NCBI GenBank assembly: GCA_026713105.1
Contig: JAPOPC010000022.1
Span: 1-59,766, forward strand
Source of the DNA: Acidimicrobiaceae bacterium
GTDB lineage: Bacteria > Actinomycetota > Acidimicrobiia > Acidimicrobiales > Poriferisodalaceae
Length of the DNA stretch: 59,766 nucleotides
Reading direction: 5' to 3'
Below, piece by piece: positions 25,743 through 31,992 of this stretch. The translations under genes were made by a program, and so were the position numbers. The notes beneath the pieces were generated by a model. That model was not told the DNA's origin and did not search any database. It saw nothing but the letters and a program-made list of their open reading frames with translations. Position 1 is the first letter of the stretch; each line of letters starts with the position of its first letter.

Positions 25743-26165
25743 ATGGATGAGAGCGTCGGGATGCTCAGTGTGGTGGCCGTGCTGGTGTTCGGCGTCTGGC
25801 TGGTGGACTACTCGGGCGACGCGACCCGGGCCGCGGGCAGCATCCATGCGGCGAGCGCCGAGGCAGCGCACTACGCCGCCAGCGCGCTCGCGTCGCCGCC
25901 AAGCGGCGTCACGGCCGCTGAACTCGACGGCCATGCCACCGGCATCGCCAACCGCGTCGTCGGTGCGGCGGCCGTCTCCGACTGCGACACCGCCGATCCC
26001 CGCTTCGGCGTTACGGCAGCCGTGCACCGGCTGCCGCCGGACGCCGAGCCCGCAGCAGTCAGCGTTGCGGTGACCTGCCCGCTCGCAGTGTCGTCGATCT
26101 TCACCGACACCGTCAGCGGCCGGGTTGCCGTGCCCGTGCCTGAACGCCTGGCGGTGCAGCCATGA
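25743..26165 (+). CDS. TadE-like pseudopilin-type protein (second of three)
   Basis: 140 residues starting MDESVGMLSVVAVLVFGVWLVDY, a hydrophobic N-terminal helix near an acidic residue. It continues AAGSIHAASAEAAHYAASAL and ends in a soluble domain with two cysteines (SDCDTADPRFG and VTCPLAV). It shares the plan of its two neighbours and overlaps the third by ATGA. Likely minor pilin of the Tad-like system. Confidence 0.6.
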   Translation: MDESVGMLSVVAVLVFGVWLVDYSGDATRAAGSIHAASAEAAHYAASALASPPSGVTAAELDGHATGIANRVVGAAAVSDCDTADPRFGVTAAVHRLPPDAEPAAVSVAVTCPLAVSSIFTDTVSGRVAVPVPERLAVQP

Positions 26166-26560
26166 GCATGCCCCTGGTTGCGCTGGCGCTGGCGGCGATG
26201 TGTGCGCTGTTCAGTGCCGCTGCAGCAGACACCGCCCAGGCCATCGGGCTGCGCAATCACGCCGCGAACGAGGCCCGCCGAATAGCTGTCAGCACCCTCG
26301 ACGACCGTGCGCTCGGCAAGGACGAGGGCAACGACGCCTGCCCAGTGCCGCCGGAGCGCACACAGATCGGGCGCGCAAGAATGCAGTGCTCGGTGTGCCG
26401 ACATGACCACGTTGTGCGAGCCGACGTCTCGCTCGAGTGGTCACCGGTCTTGCTGTCGGGCCTGACGCCTGCGCGTGGCCGCCACGCGCTGAGCCTCGAA
26501 GCGCTCAACGTCGTCGGCACGAGCTTCCCCGCCTGCACCTCACCGAGTTCCACACCCTGA
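26162..26560 (+). CDS. TadE-like pseudopilin-type protein (third of three)
   Basis: 132 residues. Very short N-terminus, hydrophobic helix (MPLVALALAAMCALFSAAAA), then a helical stretch (QAIGLRNHAANEARRIAVST) and a Cys-containing domain including CSVC. It is the last gene of the operon that starts at 16219, ATGA-coupled to the preceding gene. Related in plan to the two genes before it; gene duplication is possible but the sequences are too diverged for me to prove it. Confidence 0.55.
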   Translation: MSMPLVALALAAMCALFSAAAADTAQAIGLRNHAANEARRIAVSTLDDRALGKDEGNDACPVPPERTQIGRARMQCSVCRHDHVVRADVSLEWSPVLLSGLTPARGRHALSLEALNVVGTSFPACTSPSSTP

Positions 26561-26564
26561 CGCA

Positions 26565-26786
26565 GTGATCCCGTCCGTCGCAGCGAGCGCGTATAAGCAC
26601 GGCATTTCCGAAGAGGACATCTTGCACGCCTATCGCAATCCGATCCGGTTGTACTACCAAGACCATCGAGTGCTGCTCGTCGGCGGCGGCTGGGGCGGGA
26701 ACATCTTGGAGATCGGCGTCGAAGAGGGCGAGGAGCGAGACATCATCATTCATGCGATGCCGGCGCGGGATAAGTTTCTCCAATGA
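26565..26786 (+). CDS. Small toxin-like protein (BrnT/DUF4258-like)
   Basis: 73 residues from GTG 26565. It reads KHGISEEDILHAYRNPIR, then YYQDHRVLLVGGGWGGN, then LEIGVEEGEERDIIIHAMPAR. This helix-strand pattern ending in an IIHAMxAR(D/x)KF motif is common in small proteins annotated as toxins of type II modules in actinobacteria. It overlaps the next gene, a small helix-turn-helix protein, by ATGA, which supports a toxin-antitoxin pair. No catalytic residue is assigned. Confidence 0.55.
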   Translation: MIPSVAASAYKHGISEEDILHAYRNPIRLYYQDHRVLLVGGGWGGNILEIGVEEGEERDIIIHAMPARDKFLQ

Positions 26787-27088
26787 GCAAAGCCCGCCGT
26801 TCGGTCGAGGAAATTCGCTCGCAGGCTGATGAGTTGGCAGGCTGGTTTGAGGACTTCGATCCCTCCGAGGCGCATGAGGTCCCGGTCGCCGAATACCTGC
26901 TAGAGCGAGCTGCGCGGACCCGAACACTTTGCGAACGTGAGGTCGCCCAAGCAGTCGGTGAGGCGCGCGTCGGCGGCGCCACATGGTGTCGGATCGGTGA
27001 AATTCTCGGTTTGGACGAGCGGACTGCACGCGAGACGTACGGTCCCAGCGAAGATCAACGGGCCGAGGCCGGCACCAACGGGCCTTGA
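26783..27088 (+). CDS. Small helix-turn-helix protein, possible antitoxin partner
   Basis: 101 residues. The C-terminal half AVGEARVGGATWCRIGEILGLDERTARETYG is a helix-turn-helix of the kind found in many small actinobacterial proteins (AR-x-G-x-(S/T)-W-x-x-IG-x-x-LG). The N-terminal half is acidic and helical (ADELAGWFEDFDPSEAHEV). ATGA overlap with the preceding toxin-like gene suggests it neutralises or regulates it. Its TGA overlaps a TTG that could start the next frame. Confidence 0.6.
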   Translation: MSKARRSVEEIRSQADELAGWFEDFDPSEAHEVPVAEYLLERAARTRTLCEREVAQAVGEARVGGATWCRIGEILGLDERTARETYGPSEDQRAEAGTNGP

Positions 27089-27093
27089 CCGCC

Positions 27094-27687
27094 ATGCCCG
27101 AACCCGAACCGCGAGGCTGGAGACGAGTTCTCGGCACGTTGATGGCGCTTGCCCTCGTGCTGATAGCAGCTTTTTTTGTGTGGCCCGAATTGCCGGGGAT
27201 GGGCCTGTGGGGGGATCGGGTCAGCAGTGAGGCTCCAGCCACCACGACAACGCCAATTCCCGTGGGCGTCATCGACGGGCTTTCTGAAGAAGCGGTAGCC
27301 AGCTGTATCCGGGCTGAGCGCGAATTGGCATACAGCGCAGGGGCGCTCGAGGGCGTGCTGAAACTCGACGAGCTGCTACGAGAAGTCAGAAAACCGCCGT
27401 TCACGAGTGTCGATACGCTCACAGACGCACAAGATGCTGGCATGGCGTCGTACGATGGCCAGTCGACGCTCGACGTGCGCACTTCGGTGGGAACGTCTCA
27501 GCGGGTGGCAGTACTGGATGCTGTAGGTATCGCGACACGGGCAATGAGCGACGATGTGTTCGCGGCTTCGCATGCTCAGTTGGATGACGATCTGCAAGCG
27601 ACGCAGGACTTGATCGACTTCCTCACCGGTCTCTTCGACGAAGCTGGCGAAACTGTCGAAATCGCTTGTGCCGGAATGCCGGCATGA
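27094..27687 (+). CDS. Hypothetical membrane-anchored protein
   Basis: 197 residues from ATG 27094 (TTG 27085 is a coupled alternative). One membrane segment near the N-terminus (TLMALALVLIAAFFVWPEL) is followed by an extracytoplasmic domain with a Thr-rich linker and helical content, including two cysteines. Not recognised. Codon use looks less GC-biased than in the housekeeping genes. Coupled to the gene after it by ATGA, so it is part of a four-gene unit 26565-27950. Confidence 0.55.
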   Translation: MPEPEPRGWRRVLGTLMALALVLIAAFFVWPELPGMGLWGDRVSSEAPATTTTPIPVGVIDGLSEEAVASCIRAERELAYSAGALEGVLKLDELLREVRKPPFTSVDTLTDAQDAGMASYDGQSTLDVRTSVGTSQRVAVLDAVGIATRAMSDDVFAASHAQLDDDLQATQDLIDFLTGLFDEAGETVEIACAGMPA

Positions 27688-27950
27688 ATGAACCAGCCCA
27701 AGATCGACCGATGTCGGCGAGCGTGCGCGATCAGTTGCTCGTTCGAATAGGAATACTCGAAGTTGCTTTCGTCAACGCCGTTCAGCTACTCGATGTCACA
27801 CAGCGCGAACGTCTGGTCCAAGCGTTGCTGAATGAGACTCCAGTGCTCGGCCGCGAGTTCACGAGTCATGAGGCGCTCGCCTTTGAGAATCGCATCTGTG
27901 CTTGGATCCGAGACGGATCTGATCCGCTCAACCTCTGGGAGCCGCTCTGA
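27684..27950 (+). CDS. Small hypothetical protein
   Basis: 88 residues, ATG overlapping the preceding stop as ATGA. Mostly helical and acidic (QLLVRIGILEVAFVNAVQLLDVTQRERLVQALL), ending in a short Trp-containing tail. No membrane segment. Not recognised. It ends 64 bases before the convergent vapC. Confidence 0.5.
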   Translation: MNEPAQDRPMSASVRDQLLVRIGILEVAFVNAVQLLDVTQRERLVQALLNETPVLGREFTSHEALAFENRICAWIRDGSDPLNLWEPL

Positions 27951-28014
27951 CTAACTCAGTGCTTTCGAGCACACGGCGGCGCCTCGCCTCGGCCGTATCG
28001 GCGGGTGAGTGTTG

Positions 28015-28431
28015 CTAGTTCGGGACAATGTGGAGCGGTTCGCCGGTGAGGGATCGCAGTGCGCCGAAGTGCCTGCGGTCCAGCGTGAGGATGGTGTCGG
28101 TTCCGTAGCGCGCTGCGAGCACCACCAGCGAGGCATCCGTGATTCCGATGCCGAGGTCCCGGTAGCGAGCGATGAGGTCCAGGGCCTGCGCGATGTCGGC
28201 GGCGCTCATCGCGGCGAGTTCGTATGCGCCTCCGGCCAGTTCGGCCAGCACAGCCAACTCGGCGTCGACGCCCTTGCGCGTGGCCACGAGATAGTCGAGT
28301 TCGGCCACAACGTACGGCGAGACGACCATCAGCTCGCCGTGGGCTTCGAGCCATGCGCTCACGTCGTCATGCTGGGCGCCTGATTTGCTGTAGAACGCGA
28401 TCAAGGCGCTGGTGTCGGCGACGACGGTCAC
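28015..28431 (-). CDS. vapC: VapC-type PIN-domain ribonuclease toxin (second)
   Basis: 138 residues from GTG on the minus strand (28431), overlapping the antitoxin stop as GTGA. PIN acidic residues: D6 (VVADTSAL), E44 (VVAELDYLVA), D99 (GITDASLVVLAARYG) and D118 (TLDRRHF), all intact. The open frame extends further upstream through the antitoxin gene in another frame, which is spurious. Not closely similar to the PIN protein at 589-975. Confidence 0.87.
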   Translation of the reverse strand: MTVVADTSALIAFYSKSGAQHDDVSAWLEAHGELMVVSPYVVAELDYLVATRKGVDAELAVLAELAGGAYELAAMSAADIAQALDLIARYRDLGIGITDASLVVLAARYGTDTILTLDRRHFGALRSLTGEPLHIVPN

Positions 28432-28634
28432 TCGCCGAAGCCTGCGAGCAGCTCGTCGACCTCGAGCGCCCATGCGCTGTCGCCCCCGATGATGCCTGAC
28501 CGGGGGGCGGGCCGCGACACGGCGTCGGCGACGGCTTGGCGGATCACCTCGGCTTCGGAGCACGACCGCAGCCGGGCCTCTCGCTCCACACCGGCCTTGA
28601 TCTTCTCAGGCAGGTAGACAGTGGTCTTGTGCAT
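28428..28634 (-). CDS. vapB: VapB-type ribbon-helix-helix antitoxin (second)
   Basis: 68 residues starting MHKTTVYLPEKIKAGVEREA, a clear ribbon-helix-helix N-terminus, followed by RSCSEAEVIRQAVADAV and a C-terminal tail (RSGIIGGDSAWALEVDELLAGFGE) that would bind the toxin. ATG 28634 is favoured over an upstream ATG because the RHH strand starts there and a -10-like box lies seven bases upstream. Coupled to vapC by GTGA. Confidence 0.87.
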   Translation of the reverse strand: MHKTTVYLPEKIKAGVEREARLRSCSEAEVIRQAVADAVSRPAPRSGIIGGDSAWALEVDELLAGFGE

Positions 28635-28641
28635 GCCATAT

Positions 28642-28647
28642 ATGGTA
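28642..28647 (-). promoter_or_regulatory. -10-like box for the second vapBC, leaderless
   Basis: On the minus strand TACCAT is seven bases before the antitoxin ATG. CCATATATGG around it is palindromic and could be an operator. Confidence 0.45.
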
Positions 28648-28706
28648 CCAGCACCAGCTACTGATGGACCGAGAACGCCGGCGCAATCCATGGGTCGGTG
28701 CGTGCG

Positions 28707-28844
28707 TGAATTGTCGATGAGCCGCGCTACAAATTGTAGGCTAGCGACTATGCAGATTGTGGGTTAGGTGATCTACAGATTGTTGGTTAGACACCATGTA
28801 GATTGCGGGTTAGTGGGCATGCAAGTTGTCGGTGAGCGGGTAGG
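28707..28844 (+). repeat. Six-copy 23-bp direct repeat array (iteron-like)
   Basis: Copies start at 28707, 28730, 28753, 28776, 28799 and 28822, an exact 23-base period. The conserved core is close to CAGATTGTNGGTTAG in the first 15 bases of each unit, with 8 variable bases after it. The outer copies are the most diverged. The second copy sits in the palindrome CTACAAATTGTAG. The array lies between vapB (minus) and the DUF4143 ATPase (plus), and its last unit overlaps the ATPase -10-like box. An array of protein-binding sites is the likely meaning. Confidence 0.85.
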
Positions 28845-28846
28845 GT
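28841..28846 (+). promoter_or_regulatory. -10-like box for the DUF4143 ATPase, leaderless
   Basis: TAGGGT ends seven bases before GTG 28854 and begins inside the last unit of the 23-bp array, so a protein bound to the array would cover the promoter. Confidence 0.45.
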
Positions 28847-28853
28847 CGCACGC

Positions 28854-30134
28854 GTGGATGAACGTCGTCGACATCTGAGCAGCAGTCTCGGCGAGGCGCT
28901 CGACGCGTCGCGGGTGGTGGTGCTGCATGGGCCGCGCCAGAGCGGCAAGTCCACATTGGCGCGCCGGGTCGCAGCCGAACGCGGCGGCGCCTACGTCACG
29001 CTCGACGATGACGACGTTCTGGCTGTGGCGCTCGACGATCCGCACGCCTTCCTCCGTGCGTTCCGTCCGCCCATGGTCATCGACGAGGTGCAGCGTGCCG
29101 GCGACCGGCTGGTGCGAGCCCTAAAGATCGCCGTGGATGACGGCACGAACGCAACAGGGCGGTTCCTGCTGACGGGTTCGTCGAACTTCCTGACGGTTCC
29201 GACCATCAGCGAGTCGCTGGCCGGACGGGCTGTGATCTTGACGCTGTGGCCGTTCAGCCAAGCCGAACTACGGGAATCCGCCGAGCAGTGCCCGCACAAC
29301 GTGGTTGAGCAGTGGTTTGAAGATGACGTTGCGCCGCGACGGGCGGCGAGTTCGGGGACCAGCCGCACCGACTATCTGGCGATGACGTGCGTCGGCGGAT
29401 TCCCCGAAGTGCAGCGGCTCAGCGCCGCCGGGCGTCAGCGGTGGTTCTCGGCGTATGCCGAAACGGTGGTCAGCCGAGACATCGCTCAACTCGGTGACAT
29501 CCGTCGTGCCGCGCTGCTGCCGCTGGTGCTGCGGCTCGCTGCCGCGCAGACCTCAGGTGAGTTGAACGTCTCTCGCTGGGCCGACCAGCTCGGAGCCGAC
29601 CGCGGGACAGTGCAGTCCTATCTCGGCTGGCTGAGAACGGTTTTCTTGGTCCACGAGCTGCCTTCATGGCGGCGCAATCGCACAGCCAGGGTGGTGCGGC
29701 GTCCGAAGCTCCACATCGCCGACAGCGGGCTCGCCGCCGGGCTGCTCGGGTTGACCGAAGATGCCGTGGCGTCGCTGAACCACCCCATGACTGGTCCGCT
29801 GTTGGAGACATTCGCTGTCAATGAGATCATCCGGCTCTGCGCTGCGTCCGAGATGCCGGTATCGCTGCACCACTACCGCGACAGCAGCCAGCACGAGGTC
29901 GACCTAGTGATCGAGCGGTCCGACGGCGCTGTCGTAGCGGTCGAGATCAAGGCGACGTCATCGCCCCGAGCCGACGACCTGCGCAACCTCACCCGCTTTC
30001 GCGACCAGCTCGATGCCGTCGAGCCCGGTTCGCTGCGTGCCGGAGTGCTGCTGCACACCGGCGCCAACACGCTGCCTCAGGGCGACCGGCTGCTGTCGGC
30101 TTCCCTCGACACGCTTTGGAACCCGCCGCGCTGA
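28854..30134 (+). CDS. AAA-type ATPase with DUF4143-like C-terminal domain
   Basis: 426 residues from GTG 28854. Walker A is GPRQSGKS (26-33), Walker B VIDEVQ (75-80), and sensor-like LLTGSSNFL follows. A winged-helix-like middle (VSRWADQLGADRGTVQSYLGWL) precedes the DUF4143 region, with a restriction-nuclease-like QHEVDLVIE ... VAVEIKAT pattern (D, E-x-K). Members of this large ATP-binding family occur in many bacteria and archaea with unknown function. It is monocistronic. Its promoter is overlapped by the 23-bp array. Confidence 0.88.
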   Translation: MDERRRHLSSSLGEALDASRVVVLHGPRQSGKSTLARRVAAERGGAYVTLDDDDVLAVALDDPHAFLRAFRPPMVIDEVQRAGDRLVRALKIAVDDGTNATGRFLLTGSSNFLTVPTISESLAGRAVILTLWPFSQAELRESAEQCPHNVVEQWFEDDVAPRRAASSGTSRTDYLAMTCVGGFPEVQRLSAAGRQRWFSAYAETVVSRDIAQLGDIRRAALLPLVLRLAAAQTSGELNVSRWADQLGADRGTVQSYLGWLRTVFLVHELPSWRRNRTARVVRRPKLHIADSGLAAGLLGLTEDAVASLNHPMTGPLLETFAVNEIIRLCAASEMPVSLHHYRDSSQHEVDLVIERSDGAVVAVEIKATSSPRADDLRNLTRFRDQLDAVEPGSLRAGVLLHTGANTLPQGDRLLSASLDTLWNPPR

Positions 30135-30283
30135 TCGGCGCGGTCCTTCAGGCGATACGGCGCAGCTACGCGAGACCCCTTGCTGGCGAACTGCCTCGCT
30201 CGCCGGTCGGCCCACCTTCGGAGCGCGTAATTGCGCGCTGTGTCGCGGGAGGGCCGCGCTAGGGTGCGGTTCTGACCGTGAAG

Positions 30284-30301
30284 CGGGTCCGGTGAGGCCC
30301 G
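30284..30301 (+). promoter_or_regulatory. PyrR-binding loop in the pyr operon leader
   Basis: The RNA would form a hairpin with a CGGG/CCCG stem around TCCGGTGAGGC, matching the known PyrR-binding consensus UCCNGNGAGGY. It ends 22 bases before the pyrR GTG. PyrR bound with UMP or UTP would be expected here, giving feedback on translation or transcription of the operon. Confidence 0.75.
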
Positions 30302-30323
30302 TACGGACAGGAAGGACCTGCGC

Positions 30324-30890
30324 GTGGCAGACCGCGAGCGACGTATGACGCCCCCCTATGGGGGCGTTTTCGTTGCCCGGACCACCGTTCTCGATTCCAG
30401 CGGGATCCACCGGGCGCTCACCCGCATCAGCCACGAGATCATCGAGCGCAACGAGGGCCTCGACAACCTGGTGGTGGTCGGCCTGCAGACCGGCGGCGTG
30501 CAGGTTGCGCTGCGGATCGTGCGCCTCCTATTCGAGATCGACGGCACCGACGTGCCCTTCGGGACGCTCGACGTGGTCATGCACCGCGACGACATCGGCC
30601 TGCGCCCCGTCATGGCCGAAGCCGTCACCGACATCCCCTTCGACCTCGACGGCATGACGGTCGTGCTGGTCGACGACGTGCTGTTCACCGGCCGCACCAT
30701 CCGCGCAGCGCTCGACGCGCTGAATGACTTCGGGCGGCCGCGCGCTGTGCAGCTCGCCGTGGTCATCGACCGCGGCCACCGCGAACTGCCCATCCGCCCC
30801 GACTTCGTCGGCAAGAACCTGCCCACCAGCCGCGACGAGATGGTGGACGTCACGCTCGAGGGCGTCTTGCTGGGGGAGATGCGCAAGTGA
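30324..30890 (+). CDS. pyrR: Bifunctional pyr operon regulator PyrR / uracil phosphoribosyltransferase
   Basis: 188 residues from GTG 30324, with AGGAAGGA eight bases upstream; ATG 30345 is an alternative. The family-typical start begins around TTVLDSSGIHRALTRISHEI (residue 19 on), so the N-terminus is about 15 residues longer than usual. The PRPP-binding loop is VVLVDDVLFTGRTIRAAL. The extra codons 9-15 coincide with a terminator-like hairpin, and no in-frame start exists after it. It heads the pyrimidine operon and likely regulates it through the PyrR-binding loop just upstream. Confidence 0.92.
   Translation: MADRERRMTPPYGGVFVARTTVLDSSGIHRALTRISHEIIERNEGLDNLVVVGLQTGGVQVALRIVRLLFEIDGTDVPFGTLDVVMHRDDIGLRPVMAEAVTDIPFDLDGMTVVLVDDVLFTGRTIRAALDALNDFGRPRAVQLAVVIDRGHRELPIRPDFVGKNLPTSRDEMVDVTLEGVLLGEMRK
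30348..30371 (+). terminator. Terminator-like hairpin inside the pyrR 5' coding region
   Basis: An 8-bp perfect stem ACGCCCCC / GGGGGCGT with a CTAT loop (30348-30367) is followed by TTTC. It lies 46 bases after the PyrR-binding loop, the place of an attenuator terminator, yet falls within codons 9-15 of pyrR counted from GTG 30324. The U-run is short, so termination strength is uncertain. Confidence 0.6.
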
Positions 30891-30969
30891 GCGGGCACGC
30901 CGCAACCGAAGCAGCACGCCCCTTGCCAGCGCAGGTGCTGCTGGGGGAGATGCGCAAGTGAGCGGACAC
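30868..30969 (+). repeat. Duplicated pyrR/pyrB junction (31-bp direct repeat, 71 bases apart)
   Basis: Copies at 30868-30898 and 30939-30969 differ at one base. Each contains a GGGGGAG ribosome site, GATGCGCAAG and GTGAGCGG. Copy one carries the pyrR stop overlapped by a GTG. Copy two carries the pyrB GTG. From the first GTG (30887) a 24-codon frame ends in LLGEMRK, the same as the PyrR C-terminus, with its TGA overlapping the pyrB GTG. Confidence 0.9.
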
Positions 30970-31992
30970 CTGCTGACGTTGGGCCAGCTCGGCACCGAAG
31001 GCATCGCCGAGATGCTGTCCCTTACCGATCGATTCGTCGAAGTGGGCCAGCGACCCATACCCCGCGTGCCCGCGCTGCGCGGCCGCACCGTGGCCACGCT
31101 GTTCTTCGAGGAGTCCACCCGCACTCGCTTGGCCTTCGAGACAGCGGCAAAGCGGCTCTCGGCTGATGTGATGACGTTCTCGGCGTCCAGTTCGTCGCTG
31201 TCCAAGGGCGAGTCGCTGCGCGACACCGTCGAAACCATCGAGGCGATGGGCGTCGACGCCATGGTGGTGCGCCACCGCAGCTCCGGCGTTCCCGCACAGG
31301 TCGCGCGCTGGGTGGGCGACGGCGTCAGCGTGCTCAACGGCGGCGACGGCTGGCACGCACATCCCACCCAAGGGCTGCAGGACGCCTACACGCTATGGAG
31401 GCACTTCTGCCCGATGCCCGACGAGCCGCCTGGCACGGCCCTTCCCGACGAGCCGACGCTGTCGGGACTCCGCATCGGCATCGTCGGCGACATCGTCCAC
31501 AGCCGAGTCGCCCGCAGTGACATCGAGGCCTACACAGCGCTGGGGGCCAGCGTCGTGCTGGTCGCTCCGCCGACGCTGCTGCCCGCCCAGCCCCGGGATT
31601 GGATCGATGAGTGGCTGGCGCCCGAGGCCGCCCGGCGCGTCGAGATCACCCACGGCCTCGACGACGTGCTCGGCGGCCTCGACGTGGTGGGATTGCTGCG
31701 CTGCCAGCGCGAGCGCATGGCCGATGGGCTGATCGGCTCCGTCCCCGAGTACGTCGCTCGCTACGGCCTCACCTCCGAGCGGGCGTGGAACCTCGGACCC
31801 GATGCGGTCGTCACGCACCCCGGCCCCATCAACCGCGGCATCGAGATCACCGGCGACGCCGCCGAGGACCTCGCGGCCGACGGACGATTGCTCGTCACCC
31901 GGCAGGTCACCCACGGCGTCGCCGTGCGCATGGCGGTGCTGTTCCGCCTCATCGGATCGGGCACGGCGCTGGGAGCAGACGACGATGACTGA
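30958..31992 (+). CDS. pyrB: Aspartate carbamoyltransferase catalytic subunit
   Basis: 344 residues from GTG 30958, with GGGGGAG upstream. Carbamoyl-phosphate site STRTRLAFETAAKRL (in FFEESTRTRLAFE), HPTQGLQDAYT, and the aspartate-binding loop near GLLRCQRERM are visible. It makes N-carbamoyl aspartate, the first committed pyrimidine step. No regulatory PyrI gene follows. The next gene is a dihydroorotase-like pseudoenzyme that may be a structural partner. It overlaps that gene by eight bases. Confidence 0.94.
   Translation: MSGHLLTLGQLGTEGIAEMLSLTDRFVEVGQRPIPRVPALRGRTVATLFFEESTRTRLAFETAAKRLSADVMTFSASSSSLSKGESLRDTVETIEAMGVDAMVVRHRSSGVPAQVARWVGDGVSVLNGGDGWHAHPTQGLQDAYTLWRHFCPMPDEPPGTALPDEPTLSGLRIGIVGDIVHSRVARSDIEAYTALGASVVLVAPPTLLPAQPRDWIDEWLAPEAARRVEITHGLDDVLGGLDVVGLLRCQRERMADGLIGSVPEYVARYGLTSERAWNLGPDAVVTHPGPINRGIEITGDAAEDLAADGRLLVTRQVTHGVAVRMAVLFRLIGSGTALGADDDD

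Noticed and set aside
28707..28844. CRISPR array interpretation of the 23-bp repeats
   Set aside because: Units are only 23 bases with 15-base core, variable parts of 8 bases are too short for spacers, and no cas gene is nearby.
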